Source: Pyrocephalus nanus
Taxonomy: Eukaryota > Chordata > Aves > Passeriformes > Tyrannidae
Reading direction: 5' to 3'
NCBI GenBank assembly: GCA_038380795.1
Contig: CM076275.1
Coordinates: forward strand, 5,892,501-5,956,500
DNA length: 64,000 nt
How positions within the stretch are numbered: the first letter of the stretch is position 1; every line of letters starts with the position of its first letter. Below the pieces are notes generated by a model. The model saw only the letters and a program-made list of their open reading frames with translations, ran no database searches and was not told the origin of the DNA. Shown piece by piece: positions 24,726-36,853 of this stretch. A program made the translations under genes and the position numbers.

Positions 24726-27700
24726 CCATGGGAAAATCAGGGTATTTTGTCAAAACGAGCAACTTCCTACTTTTGATCAAGCTTCAGTTTTCCTTTGAAG
24801 GGGAAAAAGAGATGATGAGAAATTTCAGCTAGCTATATTATCTGTCTTTGTTGGATCTGTTCCACTGGCATTAGTTTCACCTCAGAGATGCTAAGAGTAA
24901 AGCCTACTAAAGCTTTTATGGTAAAATGAACTAAAATACCTTGAGGTGTCTAGGGTAACTTTCTTCAAAAAAGTTGATCCTTAGCTTGTCCAGTGGACCA
25001 TTTGAATGTTTGCTCTCAGTTTAATGAGGGATCATCAAAAGCCTGGCCAGTTGCTTTGCAGCTTTCAAGAGTGTAATTATTTTTTAAGGGGGAAGGCTAA
25101 AAAGCAAGCAGCTACAATTTGAGATTGCCCTTGGTGTTAGGTGCTAAACAAATATAAGATCTCATGCCTAGAAAATAAAGTAGGAGGCTTCCAACCAGAA
25201 ATGAACAGTCCATATTAGCACTGAAGTAAATGTTATCTAGAAGCATGATCCTAAAGTATAGGGATTATCCATAAAATTAGGTCCTTATATCTCTCTTAAA
25301 GATACTCTGTTCTGCAACAAAAGGCATTTCAGCGTAATGCAGAATAGGAGAAGTTCTGTGGCAAAGGTGGCTAAATTCCTGTTCTACATCTTCATTTTAC
25401 TGAGACACGGGGTCCATATTGCATCCCCCTGGCAGAGCCAATGGGGATAATGACTCCCCTTTGCTCCACTGAGGACTGGAGATGGGATAGACTTGAATTG
25501 ATGTCCAAGAAGTCCTGGTCCAGACCATCCCTGCCCCTCAGGGAGGGATTTTATTGGGCCAGAAACCATTGCCTGGCAGTAACTTTTCTCAGACACCACC
25601 AGCTGGGCACCCAGTGCCGTGTTGAAAGTCAAGCTATTGAATAGGACTTCTGGTTTTTAAAAGCTAATAAACCATGAAATCATGCAGAGATAGCCAAACA
25701 AAAGACTTGTTGAGGGGCATGGCTTTGTTCTGGGAAGGTCTACAGTCTTTCAAGCAAGAGGTCATGTTGTCCTTCTTCCTTTCAGCCCAGCATAAACCAG
25801 CAGGGGTTGAGGTTGAGCTGTGACAGGAATTGCAATGGGTTTAGTGTTAAAGCCAGTACATGAGTTCCACTGCAAAGTGCCCAGTCAACAGCTGGTCACA
25901 AAATCCCCAGGCCTTGGGTGAGGTGCCAAGTCTGTGTGTGCTTGGAGAGGAGCATCAGACCCGTTGCAGTGCTGCCTTGTTCTGCTGTCAGTGTGTTCCC
26001 TCCTCTGAAAGGATGGCTGAGAAAAGCAAGCAGGGATGGGGAGTGCCCCATGGAGCAGTCACCATCCACTGGGGAAGGGCATTTCACTGGTAAACTGTGA
26101 GCAGTGGGTAAGCTCTTCACACTGTCTGACAAAGAGGTCTCTCTGTGAGGGCACTTGGGTCTCATCCCAAAATCGCTGTGTGTCTTCACACAGGTGGATG
26201 CCTCAGTCAGTCCAACTGTGATATGGGCTTAAAAGCCTTAATGGAGGACAGACTGTCAGGCTTCAGGCAGTGAGATTTGAAAAACCCTTCTTAAACTTAA
26301 ACTGAGCAGCATTAGAGAGGGACAAAGTGTTTTCATCATTGTCCATTCAAAAAGAACTGACGGAGTGACTCAGAATTCAAAAGCCCATTATTTTCCCCCA
26401 CCTTTCAGAAAAAGGCGCCTGGCCCTTGGATCTCTGAATGCACCTGCACTCAACCCCCTTCACACTCTCTTTCATCCTGTTTTTCACCTTCAAAGCCCCA
26501 GTTGATTTTGAAATTAAAATGGCTGTTCTCCCATCAATGAACCTCAAACTTGCATCTCCCTTCCCACATTCCTCTTTTCCAGTCCAGCTTTCACATCTCC
26601 TTAGGATTTTGTTATTTCCCATGCATTTTCTTTGAAGGGTTTTCCAATAAGGACAGCAGGAAAAGTTTCTTGAGGGTCTTTTATCACAAATTCCTTTTGG
26701 TTTCGTGCCTGAGGATTCTTCCAAGGGAGACTAGTGACCTATGCTCAAGCAGATGTGAAGCAAGCACAGTTTACAAGCAAGTCACAGCTGACTGCACACA
26801 CAAGTCAGGTCCTCTATCCCTGCAGCCTCCTTCAGGAAACATGATGTGTTTCCCAACTGACAAAACTAGACCATACTTAGACCTAGTGTAATTCTGTTGG
26901 CCTCGATGTAGTTACCAGGGAAATTATAATGTAGACAACTTTTCTACGCTGAAACAAAGGTTTTCTCAGCTGTCTTACTTATATTGCACAGACTGTTCTT
27001 TTGAACCAGGCAGAAAGTGGATGGTCTTTTCATTGTTTCTAAGAGAGATTCAAGAAAAAATTTGACAGGATGATGCAAGTGGATTATAGGCACACATTTG
27101 CAACTGCACCATGAGGTTGTTGCAAAGTGCACGTGCACAGAGGACCTCTGGAACCAACACCACACTCGACATCCCTGTTCTTCCATTGCTCCATAGACAA
27201 TGCCAGAAAAACATCTTTCCTTGGGAGAGCACTGGTAAAAGCTGTCACAGGAGACAAGCTTTCAGTATACATTAGTTAAGGTCTAATTTTCAAAGGTTGC
27301 ATGCACCGTATGTCTTCCTTTTTTACCTACGTCCCAAATCACTTGCAGATCATTCCAACATCTCTTCTTTAAAGAGATGTGGTAGTCAACTAAGTAATTT
27401 AAGAATGTTTTGGAAATGCTACCAAGGCTCTCAGCTGACATTGCTCCCCTGTTAGGACCAGCAGTGCAGAGGAATGATCAAAACAAATGCTTAGAAAATA
27501 TGACTGCAGATGTTCACTGCCATGTTAAATTCAGGCAGCCAGAAAGAAATTCTCTCACAGGGAAATGATTCTTTACTCCAAGAGGAGGGTCAGGAATTCA
27601 AAGTGAAGGCTATGCTACACACTCCTCTCTGCCACATTCAGCACCAAAGGAGGGTTTCAGTACAGAAAGAAGAGAATCACTACCCTCTGGTTATCTAGGA

Positions 27701-30700
27701 CTGTCCCACAGGTGTAAATCACAGGCTTTTAACTGCATCTCTTGCTTCCTGTGCACATCAAGAGACCTGTCACAGGGATGTTGGTTTTGCCTTGTCCTTC
27801 CAGACCAAGCCTTTATTGGGGTTCTGCCTACCAGTGGCAGCAGCCTCTGTCCTGTCAACCTTCTCTTGTAGGTGGCAGTTCCACCTGTCTTTCCCCTAGA
27901 GGCTTCTGGAACAAATGGATCCTTTATTATGTTACCTTTAGTCATCCCTGTGTTCACTTTAGCTGTGTGATTACAGTCCATTACATGGTATAGTTTCCCC
28001 AGTTTTTCTTGTGTGAAGCAAATCAGACACTTGATGTGAGAAGTTTTCCATGGCTTGGTGCTCTTGCACAGCTGTTAAATCCAAGAAATGTTTCCAATCA
28101 TTGAAAAGCTAGTGCTCCTGGTGCCTCTCTGTGCAAGACCTGCCTGTCCCAGGGTGGCCAGTGACTCTGATTTCATGGACAAATGGATTTCCTCAGGTAA
28201 CCCCACAACCTTGTGTTGAGCAACATCTGGTGAACAGTGAAAGAGTCTCTCTGATGCTTGTGAGAAGTGATACAAATTAGCATCCTCCAGTCTGCTGCTG
28301 CTTTTCTGTCTAAATAATATTTTACAGGTAAAGTTTCTGCTGAGAAGCAGTGGGACTTTCTCAGTAGCTGCCTAAATCATGTCATCATCTTTGGTTTACA
28401 CTGAGAGACTGCTCGAGACAGAACCTGCTTCTGTGTGTGCTGTGCCACTGCTTCCAAATGATGAACGACCCCAGGATTCCCACAACTCCCCTTCCTGTGC
28501 TCTGCTTGGCCTCCCCACAATTTGCATTTATGTAGAGTGTTTTACATGATCTCTCTTGCTCTTTGCAGCTCACTGGAGAGCCTCTTTCTTCAGGAGTTTA
28601 AAAATTCTCCCTGAATAGACATCAGTAGAGAAGGTGTTTGCATGTAACTAAGCATGTCAGGAAGAGATTTCAGTGTCTTCCTGATGTTAAGGATTCTCCG
28701 ACATTCCTATTTTTCCAGACTATTTTCTCAGTCCCATGGCAGTGCAGGTAGTTCATGATAGCTGAGAGGCTCCTGGTGTCTTCGCTGGCCTCAGTATAGA
28801 GTGGATGACTTTGTATTTTTCATTATCATAGATCTTTACCGTGATAGGTGAAGTTCTGCAAACGAAACATTCGGTACAAAAGTCTTTTCCAAAGTTTTGC
28901 TTTGTATTTGATACCCCCTGTCACTAACACCAATGGGACTTGGTTGGCCAAGGGTCTTTTAAGCAAAAGATGTGCTTCTGAGGTCGTTTTATAGAACTGG
29001 TGATGTGCTTTGCAGCTTCTCCTACCTCTTGGTCCTTTCCTTGGTCATGTGAGTTTGCTATGGGAGATGACTTTCATGGATTCAAGTGCCAGTTCAGGAG
29101 AAGCCTGTAGCTGTGAAAGTTCCCTCTGTCATGCTGGTAAAATGACACTGATTTCACCTAAAACTCTTCAGGAAAATCTTGAATTCCACTTTATTTCTGC
29201 TGAAGCTCTTGCTAGGTAGCCCACTCAGTGACTGGTATTTTGTATTGTGGGTCACATTCATGAAGGACCTCCCAATTTACCACAGGTTTGTTGGATCAGT
29301 GGAGCAGAGTGATGTTCTCCCCTATTCCCCCCATTCACCTTGCTCAGTGGGATGGAAGCCTTCACCTCCTCTGAGAGGGAACTGGCATCTACAGCTGCCT
29401 GCAGCCCCAATTTAACAAGTATCACCTCTCGGCAGAAGCTCCATCTGGGCACACTAGCTCGATGCACTTCATGTAAACTGTTTGTTCCACCACCCACAGT
29501 GAGTGATTCGCACAGAAGTTTCACCAGAAACCATAAAATTGCAAACCGTAGGTCCAGATCTCGCCATCTGTCACAGCTCTGCCTTCCTGCTCCCCAGACA
29601 ACACAGTCTCCCACTGGGTTTAAAAGATCTCAAGCTTAAACTTGTTTGTTTGGGATTTTTCACAAAACCTGGTGCTCAGAGGCACTGAGGAAATAAAAAA
29701 TGTGGTAACCCTTATCATTTATTGCCCTCTCAATGCAGACAGGATTAAAGCTGTTCTAATGACAGGGAAGAAATGGTAATATTCCCCCTGACATTAAGTA
29801 GGCCTGAACAAAGCTATGAGCACAATGGAATGGAACATTAATGTGAAAAGGGAAAATAAAAACCCTACAAGAAATGACTGTAGCAAAGAGCCACCGAGGG
29901 AGGCACTTAAGCCCACAAAAGCCAGCACTCTCAGATGTCAAAGGATCTTGTCATTCTACACCAAACTCAGCCCTTGCTGAGATGTTAAATGGAGTTTCAA
30001 AACCATTGGTGCTTTCACAGACCAAAGGTGAATACAAGATGCAAGCAGGTAGCACAAAAGGGTTTTGCTCTAGAGGTTAACCCTTGCGTGCTGAGTGTAG
30101 TTTGCTGGGTTGTGCCTCCCTGCTCCTATTTTCAGAAAACTGATGGCTTCAGTCTCTGCTGAAAAGATGGCACTTTTGGGGCAGCAGTGGCACATGTAGG
30201 TTTTGGAGCATCTTCCTTGCTAACTCAGCAGATACCTGTAATGTAGCCCTGAAAATTTATAGAAAACGTGCATGTTTATAAACAATGTGTCAGCTGGTGG
30301 GTTTAGGTACTGCTTCCCACTTCAAGCCCCCAAGGACATGATACTCTGCCCTGTCTGTGAGAGGTTCTGTTTCAAGAAGCTTTGTCCTGGATAAGTTCAA
30401 ATTCTTCCTTCTTTTCCCAGACCAGTGACACTGGTGCAGAGGGGAGCTCAGTGGTGCTTTCCCCATACAGTATACACCGTGCCTTTTTGTCTGCTGCCTT
30501 TTATTTTAAGTGAGCAAGGAGTCAAAAAATGTCAGAAAGGCCAACAATAGCTTACAACAACAGAAAAATCTCATCTGTGCCCTCTGACAGCCAGCCTCCT
30601 TCCTGGACTGGCAGATATTTTAAGGTAGACACACTCAGGACATCCTCACCACCAAAAAGATCAAGCAGGTTACGGAAAATTCTCCTGGCTCTCCATTTAG

Positions 30701-30829
30701 GTCCCTCCTTACCCTTTGTTTTACTTTCTGTGGTGAACCAGTCATATAATTTCTCCTCTCTCTGCTGGGAAGGTGATTCTCCACTCTGAGGAGGCTATTC
30801 AGTGGCTTTATTGCTATTTCACACGTATA

Positions 30830-30905
30830 TATTACAGTACCTCACAGAGGCCTTGCAGCACTGTGCCAGGCATCTTACAAACACATGCAGGGTGACAGTT
30901 GCATC
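30830..30905. mobile_element. possible ancient amniote interspersed repeat
   Basis: The stretch attacagtacctcacagagg, then agcactgtgccaggcatctt and acaaacacatgcagggtgac, resembles a repeat common in reptile genomes (attacagtagcacctagagg...cattgtgctaggcgctgtacaaacaca). I cannot name the family with confidence. Confidence 0.35.
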
Positions 30906-32877
30906 TATGGAGGGTTCCCAAGTACCCAGGGATAACAGGATAAATGTAATTCCAAGCCAATTAAATTAGATTTAATAATAATGCCCACAGAACCTCTGTA
31001 GGTGTATGGGATATGGCATATCCCTGTGTTTCTTTGAAGGCAACACGCCCCTGGAGTTCAGAAAGGGGGTTGCTTAGGGCTTTTTCTTGTCAATTTAAAA
31101 AGTAAAAATCACTATCAGGAGAGTCAGTGTTTGGGAAAATATAAAAGTCTCTTTTCACATGCATCCAAAGCAGGGAACACAAGCTGGGCACACCAGGACC
31201 TAACCAGTGTGACTTTACATAATTCAACACCAGCCTTCCCTGCCTGCTGCTGACTGTGTGGGCTGAGGAGCATTTGGAGTCTGACATCTGAGACCAGGAA
31301 CCCCAGCACTTGCACAGGAGCATAAATATGTGGCCAGAGAGAGTTTGGACTTATGGGAGCATCACTGCAGAGGGTATACATGCATGTGTGTGTGCTTTGT
31401 CAGATTCTTTGGCTAATTTGAGAAGGAAAACAGTATAAAGTTAACAAATGAAGTTGATAATTTGCAGCCTGTTGTCAAGAAAGTCTTAAAATTAGTTGGG
31501 TTAGTTCTGTGGCAGACAAGGACAAGGGTTTATGCACTGTAGCACTGAACAATTAAAACTTGGAAATTAAGAGGCAGGAGTGGGGAAAAAAGGTAGTGAC
31601 AGGGAGAAAAGAGAAGGTGAGTAGAAGCTCATCTCCAACTACACGGAGAGAAGCAGGCTCAGAGCATGGGGCCTCATCCTCTCTGACATGAGATAATGTT
31701 TTTGTCAGTTGGAGGAACCAATACCAGTGTCAGGAATGTCACAGGGAACACGTCAGAGACTGGGATATCAGTTTTGCAAAAGCACAAACCAGAGAAAGTT
31801 TTGGAATGCCTCTGCACGTGTTCTGTGAAGCAGGGGGACGTGGGACCAAAACCGTGTTTATCGGGATGAAGATTAAGAAAGGAGTTGTGGAGGTGGATGT
31901 TAACAACCTCCTTCCCCAAGGGAAGTAACGTTAAAATTGGACTTCTCCAGGGCAAATTCACAGTGTGGTTTTTATATTGCAACCTGAAACCAGCTTCAGG
32001 ATGGGGCCTTAGAAAATCCTCACCAGAACCTGGGGCTTGCACTGAAGACAGTCTAAGACTTTAATGTCTGTGAACCAATATAATGTATTAGAAAAAGAAA
32101 AGAAGCTATTGAAGACAAAATGTATTTCATCTGCAGTGAGATTTTGTCTATGTAACACATTTGCTTTCTGCTACTGCTTATCTTCCCCCTCCCACTTCTC
32201 ACTCCCCTCTTTTTACTCTGCTTTAATAATTCAGCACTCCCAGCACAGAATTAAATGTTGTGGTGAACTAAGAGCAGTGTGCTATGTACTGTGTTAACGT
32301 GCTGAGGGTTTGATGCTTTGTTCTTTGCCTCTGTTGTTGTTCGTACTTCCCAGCAAAATCTACACCGTGATCCTGTACTTAGTTTTCCTTGTATAACACT
32401 TTATTCAGAAAGACCAATGAAACACCAAAGGCCATCTAATAAAGAAGCAAAAGCAAAATTGGTTCAACCCTCATCCCTCGCCTCCTTCTACAGTATCACT
32501 GCCACTTTTTCATTTGTAGTAATCTTGCTTTAATATTTATGTCTCTGCTTCAGACACAGAGAGTTCAATGAGGACAAATTATGAGTTTTCTATTTCATTG
32601 TAGAAGGTTAGATAAGAGCAGGGATTGCTGATCTTCCTAAGCCCATGGGGCCCATAGGAAAATCCATCTGCAGCTGGGGCCCTATGAGGGATCACTCCTT
32701 CCTTCTAGGGGAGCTACAGGGGGGCTTGGGATGAGGGTTGTGGGCAGGAGAGGGCAGCTGGTTTTGCAGAGTTCCTGCTGCTCCAAGGCACCCAGCCTGG
32801 CCAGTATCTTCTGCTGGGTTCTTTCTGGACACAGAGAAAAGCCAGATTGCCCAGCAGACCTGCTGACAGTGTCAGAC

Positions 32878-32930
32878 AGTTCTGGCACATCTTTAAGGTC
32901 CCTTCCAAGCCAAGGCCTTCTATGATTTTA
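32878..32930 (+). mobile_element. CR1 LINE, tail fragment
   Basis: Contains ctttaaggtcccttccaagc followed by caaggccttctatgatttta, the CR1 terminal block. Only about 50 bp are clear. The preceding 200 bp may be a decayed extension but I cannot align it. Confidence 0.6.
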
Positions 32931-35900
32931 AATTTTTAAAGACATAATGTGCCACAAAGGGATCTCAGAAGACTGTATCCCAGCTGAGTTTGCTTGCCTT
33001 ATTTTTACAGCTAGCTGTACCCTAGAAATGAGCCTGACTGTCATGGAGGAAAACACTCCCATTTTAAAGATGAGACAAGGTGAAGAGGTCAGATCCTCTG
33101 TTAGAGCTGAAAAATGCAGAGTTGTTTCTCAGCACCAGAGCCCTTCTGCACGTCTTTTCTGTTTTAACATTATGAAATCGGTGGAAAGGCTGTGGCTCTG
33201 GTATGTGACACTGGAGAGATGAAGGCAATAAACAGCAAGAACCTTACACAGCTTGAGAGCATGGCATCAGTGCTTCCAGCTCAGAAATTGGTCTTATTTG
33301 GGGTCTATATGAGCATAGTGCAAAACTTACTCTCTGACCCAAGGGACTGGAACAGATGGGCTCACAGAAAGGCAGTTGCCTTTCTCTGTCTCACAAGCAA
33401 AGATCCAAGTCATGATTAGATATTAAACCTGAAACAGAGATGGCACTGGACCCATTACACATAATCTGATCTGTCAGCCACAGGACCCTCCTCAGCCAAA
33501 CTGTCCCTATTAGATCAACAGCCTAAGTCTACCCACAGAAGAAATGGGCTTCTGCAAAGTCTGAATGCTGCTTCAGATGGGTATCATATTCTTTGCAGTG
33601 GTATCTCTGTGTTCTTTCAATGGGGTTGAAGGCTGCCCAGAAAATACAGCTGTTAAATGACATTTTATTTAAGGATGTATCCTTATTTAAGGACCCATCC
33701 AAGTCTGTGACCCCAGAAGTCCCAAATGTCAGCAGATACATGCCCACATCTCCTTTGGGGTCCAGGACCCATTAAAGATGCTTGTGATCTCAGTATGTTC
33801 TGTGTAGGGGATTTGCATCTAATTCCTATTAAAAGTACTCAGAAATAGGTTGTGTTGACTGTAAACCCTTCAATATATGTAATTCTTGGTCTTATATGAC
33901 TCAACAAAATATTAGCATTCCCAAAGTAAAAATACCCTTAAAAACAAGCAAAGGAAGCAAGTAAAAGCCTGCTAAATATCTTGGTTTTCCTTCTTTCCTT
34001 TTTTCAACAAAATCAGTGACCTTATTAAGACCTTTGATATTTGGATTTTTTCCTCAGTTTTATAGTCAAACTGGCTAAGAGCTGCATTCAAAGACAGTAG
34101 CAGAAGAAGAAAAAGAGGTTTCAAGTTGTGAAGTACACAAGTGGAAGAGATAAGACCTTCAACTGGTCCCTTTGACAGAAAGATTAAAGTCAACTTCTCA
34201 TGGCTATATATCCTCCACCATCATGATTTTAATTCAAAAGTGCACTTAAATGACTAAGAGCCCATGTTGTTAATTTTTGATGACAAAACCTCCATGCTAT
34301 TTCTGCTTCCTGAAACTCAGCAGCATGTGAGGAAGAAGTATCCCAAATCCAATTTGATCTCAAAGGAAGCTTATCATTTGTCAGCCAGGCAAACTAAGAC
34401 TCACTTGTCAGGCAGGCAAACTTAACTAAAAAAGTTGAATCTATCAGCATACCAAATCTACCAGTATATTCAATTATGAGCAGCTATTCAGTCACAGATT
34501 ATTGTTTAAACATGAGGGAAGGAAAGCAGATCTTTGTGTAAAAATCAACATTACTTTCCAAATTCCAGGATGATTAAAGCAGCAGTGCAGGAAAATGATG
34601 GAAGGGAGCACACTTCTGTGTCTTTTATACATTTGAAAGAAAAACACAGATTTCTTGTGATATCACATCAGCCTGATTTGCAGTTGATCAAATATGTGGG
34701 ACATATCTGCTGTCAGCTAAATACATGAGTGGAACAATGGGGGAGTGTAGAATCTGTTTGGCTTTCCCCTGCTCAAAAAATCTGTGGGAACATGCTGTCG
34801 TTGGGATGTGCTGAAGAGATGAGCTCTGGCACCTACGCCACACTGGAGAACTGTGAGGACAAACATTTAGGAGGAAAGCTGAGCTGATCCTAATTGAAGC
34901 AGACACCAGTGCTCCTTCATTGAAACTCCACCAGCTTTGCCAACCTGATGTCAGGTTCTCCATCACCGTGTGAGGGTCGCCTCCAGGCAGGGTATGCTAA
35001 AAATTAATTATGCATGCATATCCTCCCTCCTCTTTCCCACATGTGCACAGATACACTCCAAGTGAGCAAAGAAAAGCATGTGGGAACTGCTTCTTCACAC
35101 CACTTTTGTCAGTGAGTATGTTTTGCTGCAAGTGAGGGTGTTGGTTCTGTGTCCCAGCAGATTTGGGCAGATGAAGATGATATTGGGGCTGCAGGCATTG
35201 CAGGGCTCATCATTAGTAGTTTACAGAGGACAGTAAACTGAGGAGGACTATTTTATTACAAAGGCTGGCCATACTCTTATTAAAATTTTTTAAAAAAGCA
35301 TTTGTGAATTTTTGCTGGATTGGGTGGTTTCAAAGAATTCTTCTTACTTGGGAGTAAACATTTTCAAGTTGCAATTTTCTTTCTCTGCCTGCTTGGGCTG
35401 TGGGGAGTAATTTACTCTCATCTGCAGCTCAGCATTGTAGGAATGGATTTCCTGGAGAGGAGGTGGTGTCTTCCCTCCTAGATGCTCTGACATTCTCCAG
35501 GGTCAGGAAGGCCTCTGAGATCTGGCAGGGACCATCTGGGCTTTTTGTCTCTTTTTGCAAGTGAGAGCAATGAGTCATTCGTGAGGAACATCTGGGGATA
35601 TTTCCTTTAATCAGGTTTTTTACTGCTCTTGTGGCTTTGGGTATTAGCACTGTCTCTGCCACTTCTGTTCTCTGACAGAGGCTTGCAGCAGTTGAATCTC
35701 CCAAGAGTCAACTAAGCCATCTTATTGGCTCCCTCCAGGGGTAGCTGGGTGAAACTTAACGGTCCATGAGACACAACAAGTCAGTAGAAATGATCTAATG
35801 TCCCTTTCTAGTCTTAAAGTCAGTGAAATGGTGAAAATTCTGCTTCTAAATGAAACAGCAGATGAGCACTTGCCAGGATCTCCTACCAGGCTTCTTCCCC

Positions 35901-36249
35901 GTGTCCATAGGGATCAGTTTCCATTTTACAGTCTTGTTTGCAGATTCTCAGCAGAATTGTACCATCTTCACTCCTGGAGACCGAATTCTAATTCTCAACC
36001 TTCTGTGCAGCCCAGTTGCTCATCCTACTCACTCAAATGCCAAGACTGTTACAGCCCCTCTTTGTGGTGACTGTTTCTGAGAGGAACTTTCTGGCTTGTC
36101 TTCTTTAACCAAAACCTAAAAGATATACCTGTTTTATCTGATGCCTTTCACACGGGTCAGGTCAAACCTCCAGTTGCAAAATACCTGTGACTCTCCTTAA
36201 TGCAGAAATCAGTTTTGTTCATCTGCTCTCTCTGATTGAGAGCTAAAGC

Positions 36250-36267
36250 AAAAAAAAAAAAAAAAAA
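36250..36267. repeat. poly(A) run, A18
   Basis: Eighteen uninterrupted A. No element body recognised. Confidence 0.9.
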
Positions 36268-36821
36268 GTCTACCAGGATTTTTTTTGCACTCAAAACATC
36301 TCTTTTGCTTTCCTCTTATGCAGAGAAAATGCGCAGATAAAAGTTGTGAGTATTGATGTATTTGTGGGTGTACTTTTCTTTTTCTTGGAAGCATCTGCAA
36401 AGGTGGCCAGAGCTGCCTCTCTTCAGCTGCCAGTAAGGTGCCCTCTCCTGTGTGTATCATCAGCAAGATCAGTGTTTTTTGTCTGATTTACGTGCCTTGC
36501 CTTGAATATTTCCATATGAAAAGGGAACCTTGAGAAAAAGTGCAGGATTACAAATCCTGCAGTCTGGGGATTCCAAGGATGAGGGGAGCACAGATGCTTT
36601 TTCCTCTTCTGAATTGAAGAACACGCCAGCTTCACAATGGCCACCTTTCCACAGAGAGAGAGAGAGGAAGCCTCCCCTGCTTGGTCCACCACATCAGTCA
36701 CTTTTTAAATAACTTAACTCTTTTGATTTTTGCAGTAAGTTGGAATTGTTTTTAGTACAGTCTGGGGAGGTCTCAGCTCACCTGGCTGCAGCAGGCACTG
36801 CAGAGACATGTCCAGGGAGCA

Positions 36822-36853
36822 GGTTGTCTCTCCAGCTGGGTTGTCTCTCCAGT
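36822..36853. repeat. 17-bp tandem duplication
   Basis: The unit ggttgtctctccagctg is followed directly by a second copy, ggttgtctctccagt. Confidence 0.85.

Larger units (their letters stand above)
20333..32877 (+). other. GRIA1: GRIA1 intron 2, continued (no gene seen)
   Basis: Intron sequence with a G/T-rich tract at 20528-20570, A28 at 22136-22163, a TG-rich degenerate minisatellite with a (TG)13 microsatellite between 23640 and 24000, a GTGCT pentamer repeat near 24399-24421, T26 at 24700-24725 and a possible ancient interspersed repeat around 30830-30905. The longest open frame, 22495-23070 (+), has no recognisable domain. I see no exon with splice sites that fits GRIA1. Confidence 0.7.

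Noticed and set aside
33045..33115. Possible antisense MIR fragment (tcccattttaaagatgagac)
   Set aside because: Only about 20 bases resemble the MIR core and the flanks do not follow the expected order.
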